A stretch of DNA of 64,000 nucleotides, taken from positions 40,541 to 104,540 of the forward strand of contig CAKZLK010000030.1 of assembly GCA_937125455.1 (NCBI GenBank). Direction: 5' to 3'. The position numbers and the translations under genes were made by a program. Positions 9,626-19,825 of the stretch are shown piece by piece. The stretch comes from an uncultured Aequorivita sp. (GTDB lineage: Bacteria; Bacteroidota; Bacteroidia; Flavobacteriales; Flavobacteriaceae). Numbering within the stretch: position 1 is the stretch's first letter; the number at the start of each line of letters is the position of its first letter. Below the pieces are notes generated by a model that was given only the letters and a program-made list of their open reading frames with translations, was not told the origin of the DNA and searched no databases.

Positions 9626-10999
9626 ATGAAGAAGTTTATTGCATTAACTGCGATCGTTGCCTTTTTGTTCAGTTGTAACTCCGGAGACCGGGGAGAACTG
9701 GTTGGGGCAAAAGGTAAAAAATGGTATCCTCAAAAGCCTTACGGAATGACGCTTATCCCGGGTGGATCCTTCATCATGGGTAAAAGTGATGATGACTTTG
9801 TAGCCGTTAACGATGCGCCAACAAAGACTGTTACCGTTCGTTCGTTCTATATGGACGAAACCGAGATTACAAATGCGGAGTACCGTCAATTTGTGAATTG
9901 GGTTCGTGATTCTACAGTGAGATTGCGACTTGCAATTATGGCTGATGAAGTTGGAGCAACACCAGGCGATGGGGGTGTGGGCGAATTTGCCTTTGTAGAT
10001 CAAGAGAATGAAGAAATGACTCCATATCAGCAATATATGTATGATAATTACTTCGGTATGGGTGAAGATTACTATGCTGGACGAAAATTGAATGACAAAA
10101 TTGACTTGATTTGGGATACAGCGGAATATCCAGACGAATATTATTCTGAAGTTATGGACACCATGTATATTCCAACGGAAGAATCATATAATGGACAACG
10201 TACTATCGATGTAAGTAAATTAAACTTCCAATATACCTATATGGATATTGAATCTGCTGCGCGAGATAAAACCAAAAGACGAAAAGATTTTATCAAAAAA
10301 GAAGAATTGAATATCTATCCAGATACTACCGTTTGGATTAAGGATTTTAACTATTCATATAACGAACCAATGCACAATGATTATTTTTGGCATGAAGCTT
10401 ACGGTGACTATCCTGTGGTTGGTGTAAACTGGAAGCAGGCAAAGGCCTTCTGCGCTTGGAGGACGTTGTATAAAAACTCATACCAAAAATCAAAAAAGCA
10501 AAATTTTGTAAACTCATTCCGTCTTCCTGGCGAAGCTGAGTGGGAGTATGCTGCACGTGGTGGTCTGCAGTCTGCAACTTATCCTTGGGGTGGTCCTTAT
10601 GCTAAAAACGACCGTGGTTGTTTTATGGCTAACTTTAAGCCGTTACGTGGAGATTATGCTGCTGACCAAGCACTTTACACAGTAGAAGCAGATGCTTATG
10701 AGCCAAATGATTTCAACCTTTACAATATGGCTGGAAATGTTTCGGAATGGGTGGCTTCTTCTTATGATCCAGCTTCTTATGACTATACATCAACAATGAA
10801 CCCGAATGTAAACGATCCTGACAATATGCGAAAAGTAGTTAGGGGAGGTTCGTGGAAAGATGTTGCTTATTTCCTTCAAGTAAGTACCCGTGATTATGAA
10901 TATGCAGATTCGGCAAGAAGTTATATTGGCTTCAGAACTGTTCAGGATTATATGGGTACCGATGTTACTCTAAATGATAAATTGGGCGACGCACGCTAA
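9626..10999 (+). CDS. gldK: Gliding motility / T9SS lipoprotein GldK
   Basis: The 457-residue lipoprotein has a signal peptide ending FLFSC, which places the lipid cysteine at about residue 17. A formylglycine-generating-enzyme (SUMF1) fold follows, shown by PGGSFIMG near the N-terminus, FRLPGEAEWEYAARGG in the middle, and NVSEWVASSYD and VVRGGSWKD near the C-terminus. GldK forms the periplasmic ring of the type IX secretion system with GldN beneath the outer membrane. It is the first gene of gldKLMN. The SUMF1 fold here is thought to be structural, not enzymatic. Confidence 0.95.
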   Translation: MKKFIALTAIVAFLFSCNSGDRGELVGAKGKKWYPQKPYGMTLIPGGSFIMGKSDDDFVAVNDAPTKTVTVRSFYMDETEITNAEYRQFVNWVRDSTVRLRLAIMADEVGATPGDGGVGEFAFVDQENEEMTPYQQYMYDNYFGMGEDYYAGRKLNDKIDLIWDTAEYPDEYYSEVMDTMYIPTEESYNGQRTIDVSKLNFQYTYMDIESAARDKTKRRKDFIKKEELNIYPDTTVWIKDFNYSYNEPMHNDYFWHEAYGDYPVVGVNWKQAKAFCAWRTLYKNSYQKSKKQNFVNSFRLPGEAEWEYAARGGLQSATYPWGGPYAKNDRGCFMANFKPLRGDYAADQALYTVEADAYEPNDFNLYNMAGNVSEWVASSYDPASYDYTSTMNPNVNDPDNMRKVVRGGSWKDVAYFLQVSTRDYEYADSARSYIGFRTVQDYMGTDVTLNDKLGDAR

Positions 11000-11076
11000 A
11001 CATTCCGCTATTAATCCAAATCAACCTTAAATAATTTAACCTTAACTAAAATACCTCAATTAAAAATTAACTAATT

Positions 11077-11739
11077 ATGGCACAAGCAAGATCATCTAAA
11101 AAACTATTTAACATGGCCTATGGCCTTGGAGCATCCGTTGTAATTTTAGGAGCACTTTTCAAAATTCTTCACTGGGAGCTTCCATTAGGCTTTACCACGC
11201 TTACAGGTGGGTTCCTTTTGGCCGTTGGACTTATAACTGAAGCAATTATTTTTGCTATATCAGCATTTGAACCAGTAGATGACGATTTAGATTGGTCATT
11301 GGTTTATCCAGAATTGGCTGGTGGTGCCACAACTACTAAAAAAGGTGTAAAAGAACCAGAAGATGCACAGGGGCTTTTGTCTAAAAAATTGGATGAAATG
11401 CTTAAAGATGCGCGTATTGATTCAGAATTAATGAATAGCCTTACAACTAGCATCCGTTCTTTTGAAGGTGCTACAAAAAGTATGGCTCCTACTGCTGAAG
11501 CTATGAACTCTACTAAAAAATACAGTGAGGAAATGGCACTTGCAGCTGCACAAATGGACTCTTTGAATAGTTTATACAAAGTGCAAATTGAATCAACAAG
11601 CCGTCAAACTGAAGCAAACCAACAAGTTGCGGAAAATGCTGAACAGCTAAAACAACAAATGCAGCACTTAGCTACCAACCTTTCTTCATTGAACGGTGTT
11701 TATGGAGGTATGCTTTCTGCAATGACTAATAGAAACTAA
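11077..11739 (+). CDS. gldL: T9SS inner-membrane motor protein GldL
   Basis: The 220-residue protein has two membrane helices near the N-terminus (about 18-38 and 44-66) with the family signature FKILHWELP between them and a glutamate in the second helix (LITEAIIFAISAFEP). The cytoplasmic part is helical with a coiled coil at about 150-210. With GldM it forms the proton-driven motor that powers type IX secretion and gliding. The position between gldK and gldM confirms the call. Confidence 0.96.
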   Translation: MAQARSSKKLFNMAYGLGASVVILGALFKILHWELPLGFTTLTGGFLLAVGLITEAIIFAISAFEPVDDDLDWSLVYPELAGGATTTKKGVKEPEDAQGLLSKKLDEMLKDARIDSELMNSLTTSIRSFEGATKSMAPTAEAMNSTKKYSEEMALAAAQMDSLNSLYKVQIESTSRQTEANQQVAENAEQLKQQMQHLATNLSSLNGVYGGMLSAMTNRN

Positions 11740-11783
11740 GATAGGTTTTCACCTTAATTATTAATCTTTAAAAAAGAATTAAA

Positions 11784-13361
11784 ATGGCAGGAGGAAAACT
11801 ATCCCCAAGGCAGAAGATGATTAACCTGATGTATCTGGTTTTCATCGCGATGCTTGCATTAAACATGTCCAAAGAAGTATTATCTGCTTTTGGATTATTA
11901 AACGAAAAAATTGAAGACGCTAACGTAGCTACTTCACAGCGAAACTCTGCATTCATGGAAGGTTTGGCTGTTAAAGCTGCTGATGAGCCCGCTCAATATG
12001 CAGCGGTTAAAGCAAAAGCGGATCAGGTATCTCAAATATCAGACGATTTGGACTCTTATATTACTTCACTTAAATCTGCATCAATTGAAAAAATTGAAGA
12101 TCCTTCTGATTATGAAGTGATGGATAAAGCAGATTATTTTAACAACCTATTCTTTACAGGTGATAAGTATAAAGAAGGCGGACAAGAGTTTTTGGATAAA
12201 ATGAATAAATATCGCACAGATATGATGACTGTTTTATCAGATACTGCTCTTGCTAAAGTTGCAGGAATCCAAGATATCAAAAAATCCATAGAAGCTAATT
12301 TTTCTACAGCAGAAGTAACCAATCGCGATGGCAAAAAAGTTGAATGGTTGAATTACAACTATGAAGGTTTTCCTTTAATAGCATCTTTAACTAAGTTAAC
12401 TCAGATTCAAGCTGACATTAAAAGTACCAAAAGTGAAGTCTTACAACGAATGCTATCCGGCCAACAAGCTGCTGCATTGTCATTCAGTAATTATTCTACC
12501 TTATTGGAAACTTCAAAATCTGCATATTATTCCGGAGAAAAATTTGATGGCGCTATTGTATTGGGCCGAACAGATGAAAGCACTAAGCCGCAAAGAGCAG
12601 AACTTACTTTAGACGGTAGAAAGCTTGTGGAAGGAACTGATTATACTTTTGAAGGAGGTAAGGTAAAAATGAACGTAAATGCTGGTTCGCCTGGTGATCA
12701 CAAAATTGAAGGATCATTATTTTACGGTGAAGGTGGTGATGTAACTGAGGTTCCTGTTGATCGCTCTTTCGCTACAATCTCATTACCAAACTCTGCAGTA
12801 ATTGCTGCGGATAAAATGAACGTAGTTTATCGTGGTGTAGATAACCCAATAACTGTTTCCATTCCAGGAATTCCTGATAATAAAGTAAACGCTTCTGCAC
12901 CTGGTCTTTCCAGAGTTTCAGGCAGCAAATATGTAATGCGTCCCGGAACTGGCAGAACTGTTATGATTTCTGCAAATGGAACATTGCCTGATGGTAAACC
13001 AGTAGGTTCTAAATCTGAATTCCGTATTAAGGATATTCCACCACCAGTTGGAGCCATCCGTGGAGAAACTGGAATTGTAAGAATGGAGCGTCAAGGTCTG
13101 GAAATTTCAACTATTTCTGCGGTACTGCAAGATTTTGATTTTGAAATAAATATTAATGTAACAGGTTTCAGCTTTAAAGTTTCAGGGCAACCAACTGTTA
13201 AAGTAAACGGTACAAAATTGGATAGTGCTGCCAAAGGCGCATTAAGAAGAGCTGGAAGAGGGGAAACTGTTCAAATTTTTGACATAAATGCAAACCTTGC
13301 TGGAAATTCAGGCTATAAATTGAAAAAGATTTCTCCTGTAATTATAGAATTAACAAACTAG
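11784..13361 (+). CDS. gldM: T9SS motor protein GldM
   Basis: The 525-residue protein starts AGGKLSPRQKMINLMYLVFI, which is the highly conserved cytoplasmic tip and single membrane helix of GldM. A long periplasmic part follows, made in known homologues of four successive domains that dimerise and span the periplasm to the GldKN ring. The start 23 bases after a purine-rich stretch and 44 bases after gldL fits an operon. It transmits torque from the GldL motor to the outer membrane complex. Confidence 0.96.
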   Translation: MAGGKLSPRQKMINLMYLVFIAMLALNMSKEVLSAFGLLNEKIEDANVATSQRNSAFMEGLAVKAADEPAQYAAVKAKADQVSQISDDLDSYITSLKSASIEKIEDPSDYEVMDKADYFNNLFFTGDKYKEGGQEFLDKMNKYRTDMMTVLSDTALAKVAGIQDIKKSIEANFSTAEVTNRDGKKVEWLNYNYEGFPLIASLTKLTQIQADIKSTKSEVLQRMLSGQQAAALSFSNYSTLLETSKSAYYSGEKFDGAIVLGRTDESTKPQRAELTLDGRKLVEGTDYTFEGGKVKMNVNAGSPGDHKIEGSLFYGEGGDVTEVPVDRSFATISLPNSAVIAADKMNVVYRGVDNPITVSIPGIPDNKVNASAPGLSRVSGSKYVMRPGTGRTVMISANGTLPDGKPVGSKSEFRIKDIPPPVGAIRGETGIVRMERQGLEISTISAVLQDFDFEININVTGFSFKVSGQPTVKVNGTKLDSAAKGALRRAGRGETVQIFDINANLAGNSGYKLKKISPVIIELTN

Positions 13362-13386
13362 ATATTTGTATAAAACCCCTATCGGT

Positions 13387-14286
13387 ATGAATTTGAAAAA
13401 TGTTGTTTTATTTGCTTTTGGCCTTGGAATGGCTACTAGTGCAAATGCACAGGTGAACATTCTAAATGCTAAAACTCCTGAGGATATCGGTAAAAAAACC
13501 GAAGCACAAATTGCGTATGATAACGATGAGCCATTACCTTATGGCTATACGGACGAGCGTGATGTGTTGTGGTCTAAAACAACTTGGGAAATTATTGATC
13601 TTGATGAAAGAGTAAACTTCCCGTTGTACTATCCTATTGATACAAACAACATTGGGTCAGACAGACGTTCACTTTATGACGTTTTGGTGAAAAACATCAA
13701 AAATGGAAAAATTGATAATGTGTATGCAGATTCATACTTTACTGAAAAGCGTACTCTGAATGATATTGAAGCCTCTTTGGTTTACAGTGATACTACAGAC
13801 TTAGGTATTGAGCAATTCAATGCTGAAGGAACAGTAGATCCGCAATACATTCGTCGTTTTTCATTGGATGCTGGAGATATTGAAGAATGGCACATAAGAG
13901 GATATTGGTATTTGGACAAGCGCCAAGGCGAGCTTAAATATCGTATGCTAGGTATTTGTCCAGTTGCTAACGAAGCACGTTCCAAAGCTTTTCCAGAAGA
14001 TGGAATTGATTCAAAAGTTGAACTTTTTTGGGTTTGGTTTCCAGGAGCGCGCGAAGTTCTGCATAATGCGAAAGCATTTAACAGAAAAAACACATCGCAA
14101 CCAATATCATATGACCACCTTTTAAACTCAAGACGCTTTGAGGCTGTTATCTATAAAGAAGACAACGTTCAGGGTGATAGGGATGTTAAAGATTATATCA
14201 ATGACAATGCACTTATGCAATTATTGGAATCTGATAGAATCAAAGAGAAAATACGTAATATTGAAATAGATTTGTGGAATTATTAA
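13387..14286 (+). CDS. gldN: T9SS periplasmic ring protein GldN
   Basis: The protein is 299 residues from the ATG at 13387. A TTG seven codons earlier is also in frame but would spoil the clean signal peptide (NLKNVVLFAFGLGMATSANAQ). The mature protein carries GldN hallmarks such as ERDVLWSKTTWEIIDLDERVNFPLYYP (written in part here) and MLGICPVA. GldN partners GldK in the periplasmic ring of the type IX secretion system. It starts 25 bases after gldM, and a strong terminator follows, closing gldKLMN. Confidence 0.95.
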   Translation: MNLKNVVLFAFGLGMATSANAQVNILNAKTPEDIGKKTEAQIAYDNDEPLPYGYTDERDVLWSKTTWEIIDLDERVNFPLYYPIDTNNIGSDRRSLYDVLVKNIKNGKIDNVYADSYFTEKRTLNDIEASLVYSDTTDLGIEQFNAEGTVDPQYIRRFSLDAGDIEEWHIRGYWYLDKRQGELKYRMLGICPVANEARSKAFPEDGIDSKVELFWVWFPGAREVLHNAKAFNRKNTSQPISYDHLLNSRRFEAVIYKEDNVQGDRDVKDYINDNALMQLLESDRIKEKIRNIEIDLWNY

Positions 14287-14316
14287 TAAGTTAATGAAAC
14301 CCAAATTTTGAAGAAG

Positions 14317-14355
14317 AACCTTCAAGTTCCATTTTGGAAACTGAAGGTTTTTTTT
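14317..14355 (+). terminator. Rho-independent terminator after gldN
   Basis: AACCTTCA pairs with TGAAGGTT, with an inner GTTCC/GGAAAC extension, followed by a run of T. It ends the gldKLMN transcript 31 bases after the gldN stop. Confidence 0.85.
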
Positions 14356-14368
14356 ATTCTAATTTATA

Positions 14369-15412
14369 ATGATTGAGAAAGATTATATAATTGTAGGTCT
14401 CGGCATAGCCGGCATCACCATTTGTGAACAGCTTCAAGAGCACGGAAAGAGCTTTGTAGTGATCGATAACGGTAAAGAGGGGGCTACAGCTAAATCTGGC
14501 GGCGTATTTAATCCTACGGTGCTTAAACGCTTCACAGCAGCCTGGAATGCCGCTGCCTTTTTTCCTTTTGCTGTTGAGTTCTACAATCAGCTTTCCGACA
14601 AACTTCAACTGGAGATATACACAAAAACTCCAATTCTAAGAATTTTTAAAAGTGTTGAAGAGCAGAACAATTGGACCGTTGCTAGCGACAAGAAAGAATT
14701 ACGGGATTTTCTTTCTTCTAATTTTTTAAAAAATACGAATATTGCTGTTGATGCACCCTTAGGTTTTGGTGAAGTTTTAGGGACAGCCCAAGTACATACG
14801 AACAATTTACTTACAGGATATCGAAGCTATTTAAAAGATAAAGACGCTTTGCTTGTTGCAGATTTTCAATATGAAAGCATTCAGCAGAGAGCGAATAGCG
14901 TGGTTTACAAAGATATTTCGGCAAAAAAGATCATTTTCACAGAAGGTTCAAAAGTAGTTTACAATCCATTTTTTCCAAAAAATGCAATCGTTGGAAACAA
15001 GGGTGAATACCTAATCATTAAAGCGCCTTCCTTGAAAATGGAGATGCTTTTAAAAGGTGCTATGTATGTGATTCCTTTGGGGAATGACGAATATAAAATT
15101 GGGGCTACCTATGGCCGTGATGATTACACTACAAATCCAACAGAAGTTGCTAAAGAAGAAATTCTTTCAAAAGTGAAAACCTTCATAAATTGTTCTTTTG
15201 AAATAATTGGACAAACTGCAGGAGTACGCCCCACAACTAAAGACCACAGGCCACTTTTGGGAAGTTTGGCTGAAAATCCAAATCTAGTTTTCTTTAATGG
15301 CTTGGGGTCACGCGGGTTTTTGATGGCTCCGTTGCTTTCTGAAGCACTTTTTAATTTTTTGGAAAATGATGTACTACTTCCTAAAGAAATGAATATTAAA
15401 AGGATGATTTAA
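14369..15412 (+). CDS. FAD-dependent oxidoreductase (DAO family)
   Basis: The 347-residue soluble protein begins with a Rossmann FAD-binding motif (IIVGLGIAGITICEQL) and ends with the second FAD contact of the D-amino-acid oxidase family (FNGLGSRGFLMAPLLSE). The central part includes TAGVRPTTKDHRPLLG, typical of DAO/MnmC-like enzymes. The substrate cannot be read from the sequence. It starts 14 bases after the gldN terminator, so it probably has its own promoter inside or next to that hairpin, and it converges with the DUF983 gene downstream. Confidence 0.85.
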   Translation: MIEKDYIIVGLGIAGITICEQLQEHGKSFVVIDNGKEGATAKSGGVFNPTVLKRFTAAWNAAAFFPFAVEFYNQLSDKLQLEIYTKTPILRIFKSVEEQNNWTVASDKKELRDFLSSNFLKNTNIAVDAPLGFGEVLGTAQVHTNNLLTGYRSYLKDKDALLVADFQYESIQQRANSVVYKDISAKKIIFTEGSKVVYNPFFPKNAIVGNKGEYLIIKAPSLKMEMLLKGAMYVIPLGNDEYKIGATYGRDDYTTNPTEVAKEEILSKVKTFINCSFEIIGQTAGVRPTTKDHRPLLGSLAENPNLVFFNGLGSRGFLMAPLLSEALFNFLENDVLLPKEMNIKRMI

Positions 15413-15422
15413 TTTTTCAGAA

Positions 15423-15809
15423 TTACCCTTTTGCTTTATTCGGGTCGTACTTCATAAAAAGGTTAATCCAAATATTTCGGGAAACCCGTAAAATAAGTGG
15501 AAGCATTAAGACCAAGGTGGCAATTATGACCAGAAATGTATAATCTCTGTCCAAACCAATAAAAAAGTAAGCAATTATAAATGATGCAACAGCAATTGCT
15601 ACTCCCACGGCATAGCTCACATACATAGCTCCATAAAAAAACGATGGTTCTATTTTAAATTTCGTATTGCAATGGCTACAACGCTCGTGCATTTTCAAGG
15701 CTTTTGAAAATTTATAGGGGTTAGGTTCTACGTACATTTTACCTTTGTGGCATACAGGGCATGTGCCTGTGAGAATGCTGTAGAGTTTCGTGCCTTCGAG
15801 GAATTGCAT
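15423..15809 (-). CDS. DUF983 family membrane protein
   Basis: The protein has 128 residues from the ATG at 15809. An ATG at 15842 would add 11 residues, but family members start close to the zinc ribbon. It has a CPVCHKG / CSHC zinc-binding pair in the first 45 residues followed by two membrane helices (about 60-82 and 90-112). DUF983 has no established function. It converges with the oxidoreductase gene, 10 bases apart stop to stop. Confidence 0.85.
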   Translation of the reverse strand: MQFLEGTKLYSILTGTCPVCHKGKMYVEPNPYKFSKALKMHERCSHCNTKFKIEPSFFYGAMYVSYAVGVAIAVASFIIAYFFIGLDRDYTFLVIIATLVLMLPLILRVSRNIWINLFMKYDPNKAKG

Positions 15810-15868
15810 AATGCGTTTTTTTAGCACCGTAAAAATAAGCATCTTTGCAAAAATTTTAGTCCTTTTAA

Positions 15869-17779
15869 ATGGTCAATATTCATAATCTTTCGGTTTCCTT
15901 TCAAGGTGACTATTTGTTCGAAAAAATCACTTTCCAATTAAAGCCTGGCGATCGGGTAGGTTTGGTTGGTAAAAATGGGGCGGGCAAATCTACCTTACTT
16001 AAAATAATAGCAGGAGAACAGGAATACGATACTGGACAAATTGCCACCGATAAAGAAATTTCCATTGGTTTCTTAAAACAGGATATCGATTTTGAAAAAG
16101 GCCGTACCGTTTTGGAAGAATCCTACGAGGCTTTTACCGAAATCAAAAGGCTTGAGAAACAGCTTGCTGAAATAAATAAGCAACTTGCTGAGCGCACCGA
16201 TTATGAAAGTGACACTTATCATCAATTGATGGTAGATTTGAATGAAGTACAGCATCAATACGAAATTCACGGTGGCTACAATTATCAAGGGGAAACCGAA
16301 CGTATTTTGCAAGGGTTGGGTTTTCAAAGAGAGGACTTTACAAAGCTTACCGAAACTTTTTCCGGCGGTTGGCGTATGCGAATTGAATTGGCCAAGCTAT
16401 TGCTTCAAAACAACGATATTCTCTTGCTGGATGAGCCTACGAACCACTTGGACATTGAATCTATTCTCTGGTTGGAAGAGTTTTTGAAAGGCTATACAGG
16501 CGCTGTTGTGATTGTCTCTCACGATAAAATGTTTTTGGATAACGTAACCAATCGCACAATTGAAATCTCTCTTGGGAAAATTTACGATTTCAACAAGCCA
16601 TATACGCAGTATTTAGTGCTTCGGAATGAATTGCGTGAGCAACAATTGGCTTCGCAAAAAAACCAACAAAAACAGATTGAGCAAACCGAAAAACTGATTG
16701 ATAAGTTTCGAGCTAAAGCAAGTAAAGCTACAATGGCGCAATCGCTGATAAAAAAGCTTGACAAGATTGATCGTATTGAAGTTGACGAAGACGACAACAG
16801 TGTGATGACACTTCGCTTTCCGGTTTCTATCACTCCGGGAAAGGTGGTGATTGAGGCTGAAAATATTTCGAAGAATTACGGTGAAAAAAAAGTTTTGAAC
16901 GGCGTAAATCTTTTGGTGGACCGCGACAGTAAACTTGCTTTTGTGGGCCAAAACGGACAAGGAAAATCCACCTTGGCTAAAATAATTGTCGGCGAAATAG
17001 AATACGGTGGCAAGCTCACTTTGGGTCACAATGTACAGATTGGTTATTTCGCACAAAACCAAGCAGACTATTTAGATGGAAGTAAAACCGTACTTGACAC
17101 AATGATTGATGCTGCCAATGAAAAAAATAGAAGCCGTGTGCGCGATATTTTAGGCTCTTTCCTTTTTAGGGGAGATGAAGTAGAAAAATATGTAAGAGTA
17201 CTCAGTGGTGGTGAGCGAAACCGATTAGCGCTTGCAAAACTATTGCTTCAGCCTTTCAACGTTTTGGTAATGGATGAACCCACAAACCACCTCGATATTA
17301 AGTCTAAAAACGTATTGAAAGACGCATTAAAAAGCTTTGAGGGAACCTTGCTTTTGGTTTCACACGATCGTGATTTTCTACAGGGATTGACCAATAAGGT
17401 GTATGAATTTAAAGACCATCACATCAAAGAATACTTGGGTGATATTGATTATTTTCTAGAGCAACGAAATCTTCAAAATCTTCGAGAAGCTGAGAAGCGA
17501 ACAGTTGTTTCCGAAGTAAAGGAAAAAAGAAGTGCAGGCGAAGAATATGAAATTCAAAAGAAACTGAAATCTGCAAAAAACAAACTGAGCAATGTGGAGG
17601 CGACTATTTCACAATTGGAAAAAGAAATAGCTAATATTGATACCGAACTGCTTATCAATTACGAAGAAACCATTGCAAAACCTCACTTTTTTGACAAATA
17701 TCAAGAAAAGAAAAAGAAGCTAAAAAAGCTAATGGAAGATTGGGAAGTGCTTCAAGAAACTGTGGAATCCCTGTCCTAG
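15869..17779 (+). CDS. ABC-F family ATP-binding protein
   Basis: The 636-residue protein has two ABC ATPase domains and no membrane segment, as in ABC-F translation factors. Walker A motifs are GKNGAGKST (near 37) and GQNGQGKST (near 356). Signatures are FSGGWRMR and LSGGERNR, and each half has a DEPTNHLDI Walker B. A P-site tRNA-interaction-like linker lies between, and a charged C-terminal coiled coil covers about 545-630, matching the Uup/YheS type. It likely acts on the ribosome. It is a housekeeping copy, and nothing suggests an antibiotic-resistance role. Confidence 0.9.
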   Translation: MVNIHNLSVSFQGDYLFEKITFQLKPGDRVGLVGKNGAGKSTLLKIIAGEQEYDTGQIATDKEISIGFLKQDIDFEKGRTVLEESYEAFTEIKRLEKQLAEINKQLAERTDYESDTYHQLMVDLNEVQHQYEIHGGYNYQGETERILQGLGFQREDFTKLTETFSGGWRMRIELAKLLLQNNDILLLDEPTNHLDIESILWLEEFLKGYTGAVVIVSHDKMFLDNVTNRTIEISLGKIYDFNKPYTQYLVLRNELREQQLASQKNQQKQIEQTEKLIDKFRAKASKATMAQSLIKKLDKIDRIEVDEDDNSVMTLRFPVSITPGKVVIEAENISKNYGEKKVLNGVNLLVDRDSKLAFVGQNGQGKSTLAKIIVGEIEYGGKLTLGHNVQIGYFAQNQADYLDGSKTVLDTMIDAANEKNRSRVRDILGSFLFRGDEVEKYVRVLSGGERNRLALAKLLLQPFNVLVMDEPTNHLDIKSKNVLKDALKSFEGTLLLVSHDRDFLQGLTNKVYEFKDHHIKEYLGDIDYFLEQRNLQNLREAEKRTVVSEVKEKRSAGEEYEIQKKLKSAKNKLSNVEATISQLEKEIANIDTELLINYEETIAKPHFFDKYQEKKKKLKKLMEDWEVLQETVESLS

Positions 17780-17863
17780 AATACTGAAAAACCCTGTAAA
17801 TTCTTTCAATTATTTGTTTTAACTTGTTCTTTTTAAATAAGTTAAAAATTAATTGTGGGGATT

Positions 17864-19591
17864 ATGGAAAACGAAAATACTTTCAAACTGTGCATCACTA
17901 TGGCGGGTGCCGTTTCTGCGGGAGCTTACACTGCTGGCGTTTTAGATTATTTAATTGAAACGCTAGATCTTTGGGAAAAGGCCAAAGAAAAAAACCGAAA
18001 AATAGGAATCACACACCCAGATTACGATCACACTATTCCAATGCATCAAGTTGAGATTGACGTAATCAGCGGCTCTTCGGCGGGTGGTATTTCGGGTTCT
18101 TTGACATTTATGGCATTGGCCGATAAACATTTCAAAAGTTACAATAAAGACAATCCAACCGGAACTAATAACATTTTCTACAAAAGTTGGGTAGAAATGG
18201 GCAACTCTATTGAAAACAGCACGGTTGATAAGCTTCTTGATAATTCAGATTTAAAAGAATATGGTGAAGTGCGTTCGCTGCTCAACACTCAAGCTATTGA
18301 TGTAATTGCGGATGAAGCATTGGCCGTACGCGAGCAACGCGAAATTCCGAAATATGCTTCGGACAGTTTAGATGTTATTTTAACGACCACCAATTTGCGC
18401 GGCATCAATTTTATGGTAAACTTTGACGATAGCGGCCACGATACCTCCAAGGGGACTGTAATTACAAATCATGGGGGTTTTTTCAGATATAAATTGAAGA
18501 ACCAAAAGTTTTCTACTGGAATTCCTGAGAAGGAAGACGAACTTTATTATGTGCTCGATATTTCAAATGAAAAGCATCTTCAATACCTGAAGGATGCTAC
18601 CTTGAGCACTGCTGCTTTTCCGATAGGTTTAAAATCGCGTGAGGTTGCAATTTCTTCAGAATACATTAAACGTTATCCGAAATATTTGTTCAACAAATCA
18701 AAAGGCATCGAGCCATTATTGCCTGATGGCGAAATTTATAAATTCAATTCAGTGGACGGTGGCGTAATAAATAACGAACCATACGGAATTGGGGTAAAAG
18801 TATTGAAGGAAAAAAATCCAAAAAGTATTGATAACTGTAAATATGGCGTAATTATGATTGATCCATTTCCCAATAAAGATCACGATGTTGCGGAATCTGG
18901 AAGTGGTATTATGAGTATTGCTGGAGGACTTTTGAAAGCACTTCGCAATCAGGTAATGTTTAATCAGGATGGGATTTTGGAAGCTTTGGATATGACGGAT
19001 CGCACTAAGTTTTTGATAGAACCCGTTCGGAAAATTGAAAAGGATGGCAAATGGATACGTCCAAAAAATGATTTGGCTTCAGCACCTATTGGTGGTTTTG
19101 CAGGATTTTTGAGCCGTGATTTTCGAGCGCATGATTTTCAGTTAGGCCGAAAAAACTGTCAGGTTTTTTTGCGGTATTATTTTGCGGTTGCTTCTGAAGA
19201 CATTGAAAAACGCCTGAGTATTGTGCCAAACAGTGCTATTAAGGATCGGTATCAATTTTCGGTTCCGGCAATGGATTCAAACGGTGAAAAGTTTTTTCCA
19301 ATAATTCCCGATATGCGGGTTTTGAGAAACTTTGATAATCAAGTGGATAAAATAAATTATGGAAAGGATGCAGAAATTCAAGATCTACCCTTTCCAAAAA
19401 TATCATTTTCAGAATTTGAAGCTAGGTACAAATCAAAAATTAAAGATAGAATCGGATTGATTGTGAAACACCTTTTAAAAAACAAATTCCTTTCTTTTTT
19501 AGCCAATTTCTTTTATGCAAAAAATGCAGGTTATAACTTTGTAAAAGATGCCCTTTACAAAGAGCTTCACGAGAATGATTTGTTGAAATAG
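17864..19591 (+). CDS. Patatin-like phospholipase
   Basis: The 575-residue protein starts at the ATG at 17864; another ATG 9 bases upstream is possible. The patatin oxyanion loop is GAVSAGAYTAGVLDYL (15-30), the nucleophile elbow is GSSAG (70-74, Ser72), and the DGG of the catalytic dyad is in SVDGGVINNEP at about residue 303. It is longer than simple patatins, with an insertion after the first third, and belongs to a DUF3376-like large patatin group. It probably hydrolyses acyl lipids. There is no signal peptide, so it is cytoplasmic or membrane-associated. Confidence 0.85.
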   Translation: MENENTFKLCITMAGAVSAGAYTAGVLDYLIETLDLWEKAKEKNRKIGITHPDYDHTIPMHQVEIDVISGSSAGGISGSLTFMALADKHFKSYNKDNPTGTNNIFYKSWVEMGNSIENSTVDKLLDNSDLKEYGEVRSLLNTQAIDVIADEALAVREQREIPKYASDSLDVILTTTNLRGINFMVNFDDSGHDTSKGTVITNHGGFFRYKLKNQKFSTGIPEKEDELYYVLDISNEKHLQYLKDATLSTAAFPIGLKSREVAISSEYIKRYPKYLFNKSKGIEPLLPDGEIYKFNSVDGGVINNEPYGIGVKVLKEKNPKSIDNCKYGVIMIDPFPNKDHDVAESGSGIMSIAGGLLKALRNQVMFNQDGILEALDMTDRTKFLIEPVRKIEKDGKWIRPKNDLASAPIGGFAGFLSRDFRAHDFQLGRKNCQVFLRYYFAVASEDIEKRLSIVPNSAIKDRYQFSVPAMDSNGEKFFPIIPDMRVLRNFDNQVDKINYGKDAEIQDLPFPKISFSEFEARYKSKIKDRIGLIVKHLLKNKFLSFLANFFYAKNAGYNFVKDALYKELHENDLLK

Positions 19592-19596
19592 TACTT

Positions 19597-19779
19597 ATGC
19601 ACGAACATTTTTTTCAATGTCCCCACTGTTGGGAAGAGATTTCGATGTTGCTGGATACTTCTGTCCGGCACCAAAAATATATAGAGGATTGTGAAATTTG
19701 TTGCAATCCCATCGAGCTAGAAGTGTCCTTTGAATACGGTGAACTTGCTGGTTTTTCAGCAAATGGTATTGGTCAATAG
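19597..19779 (+). CDS. CPXCG motif-containing cysteine-rich small protein
   Basis: This 60-residue protein has two zinc-knuckle pairs, CPHC at residues 8-11 and CEIC at about 32-35, with an acidic C-terminal part, as in the conserved CPXCG family. It begins 5 bases after the patatin stop, so the two are probably co-transcribed. Function is unknown. Confidence 0.8.
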   Translation: MHEHFFQCPHCWEEISMLLDTSVRHQKYIEDCEICCNPIELEVSFEYGELAGFSANGIGQ

Positions 19780-19825
19780 AATTTATTTTATTAAATTTAA
19801 AAACCAAAAAACAAAATATTCCACT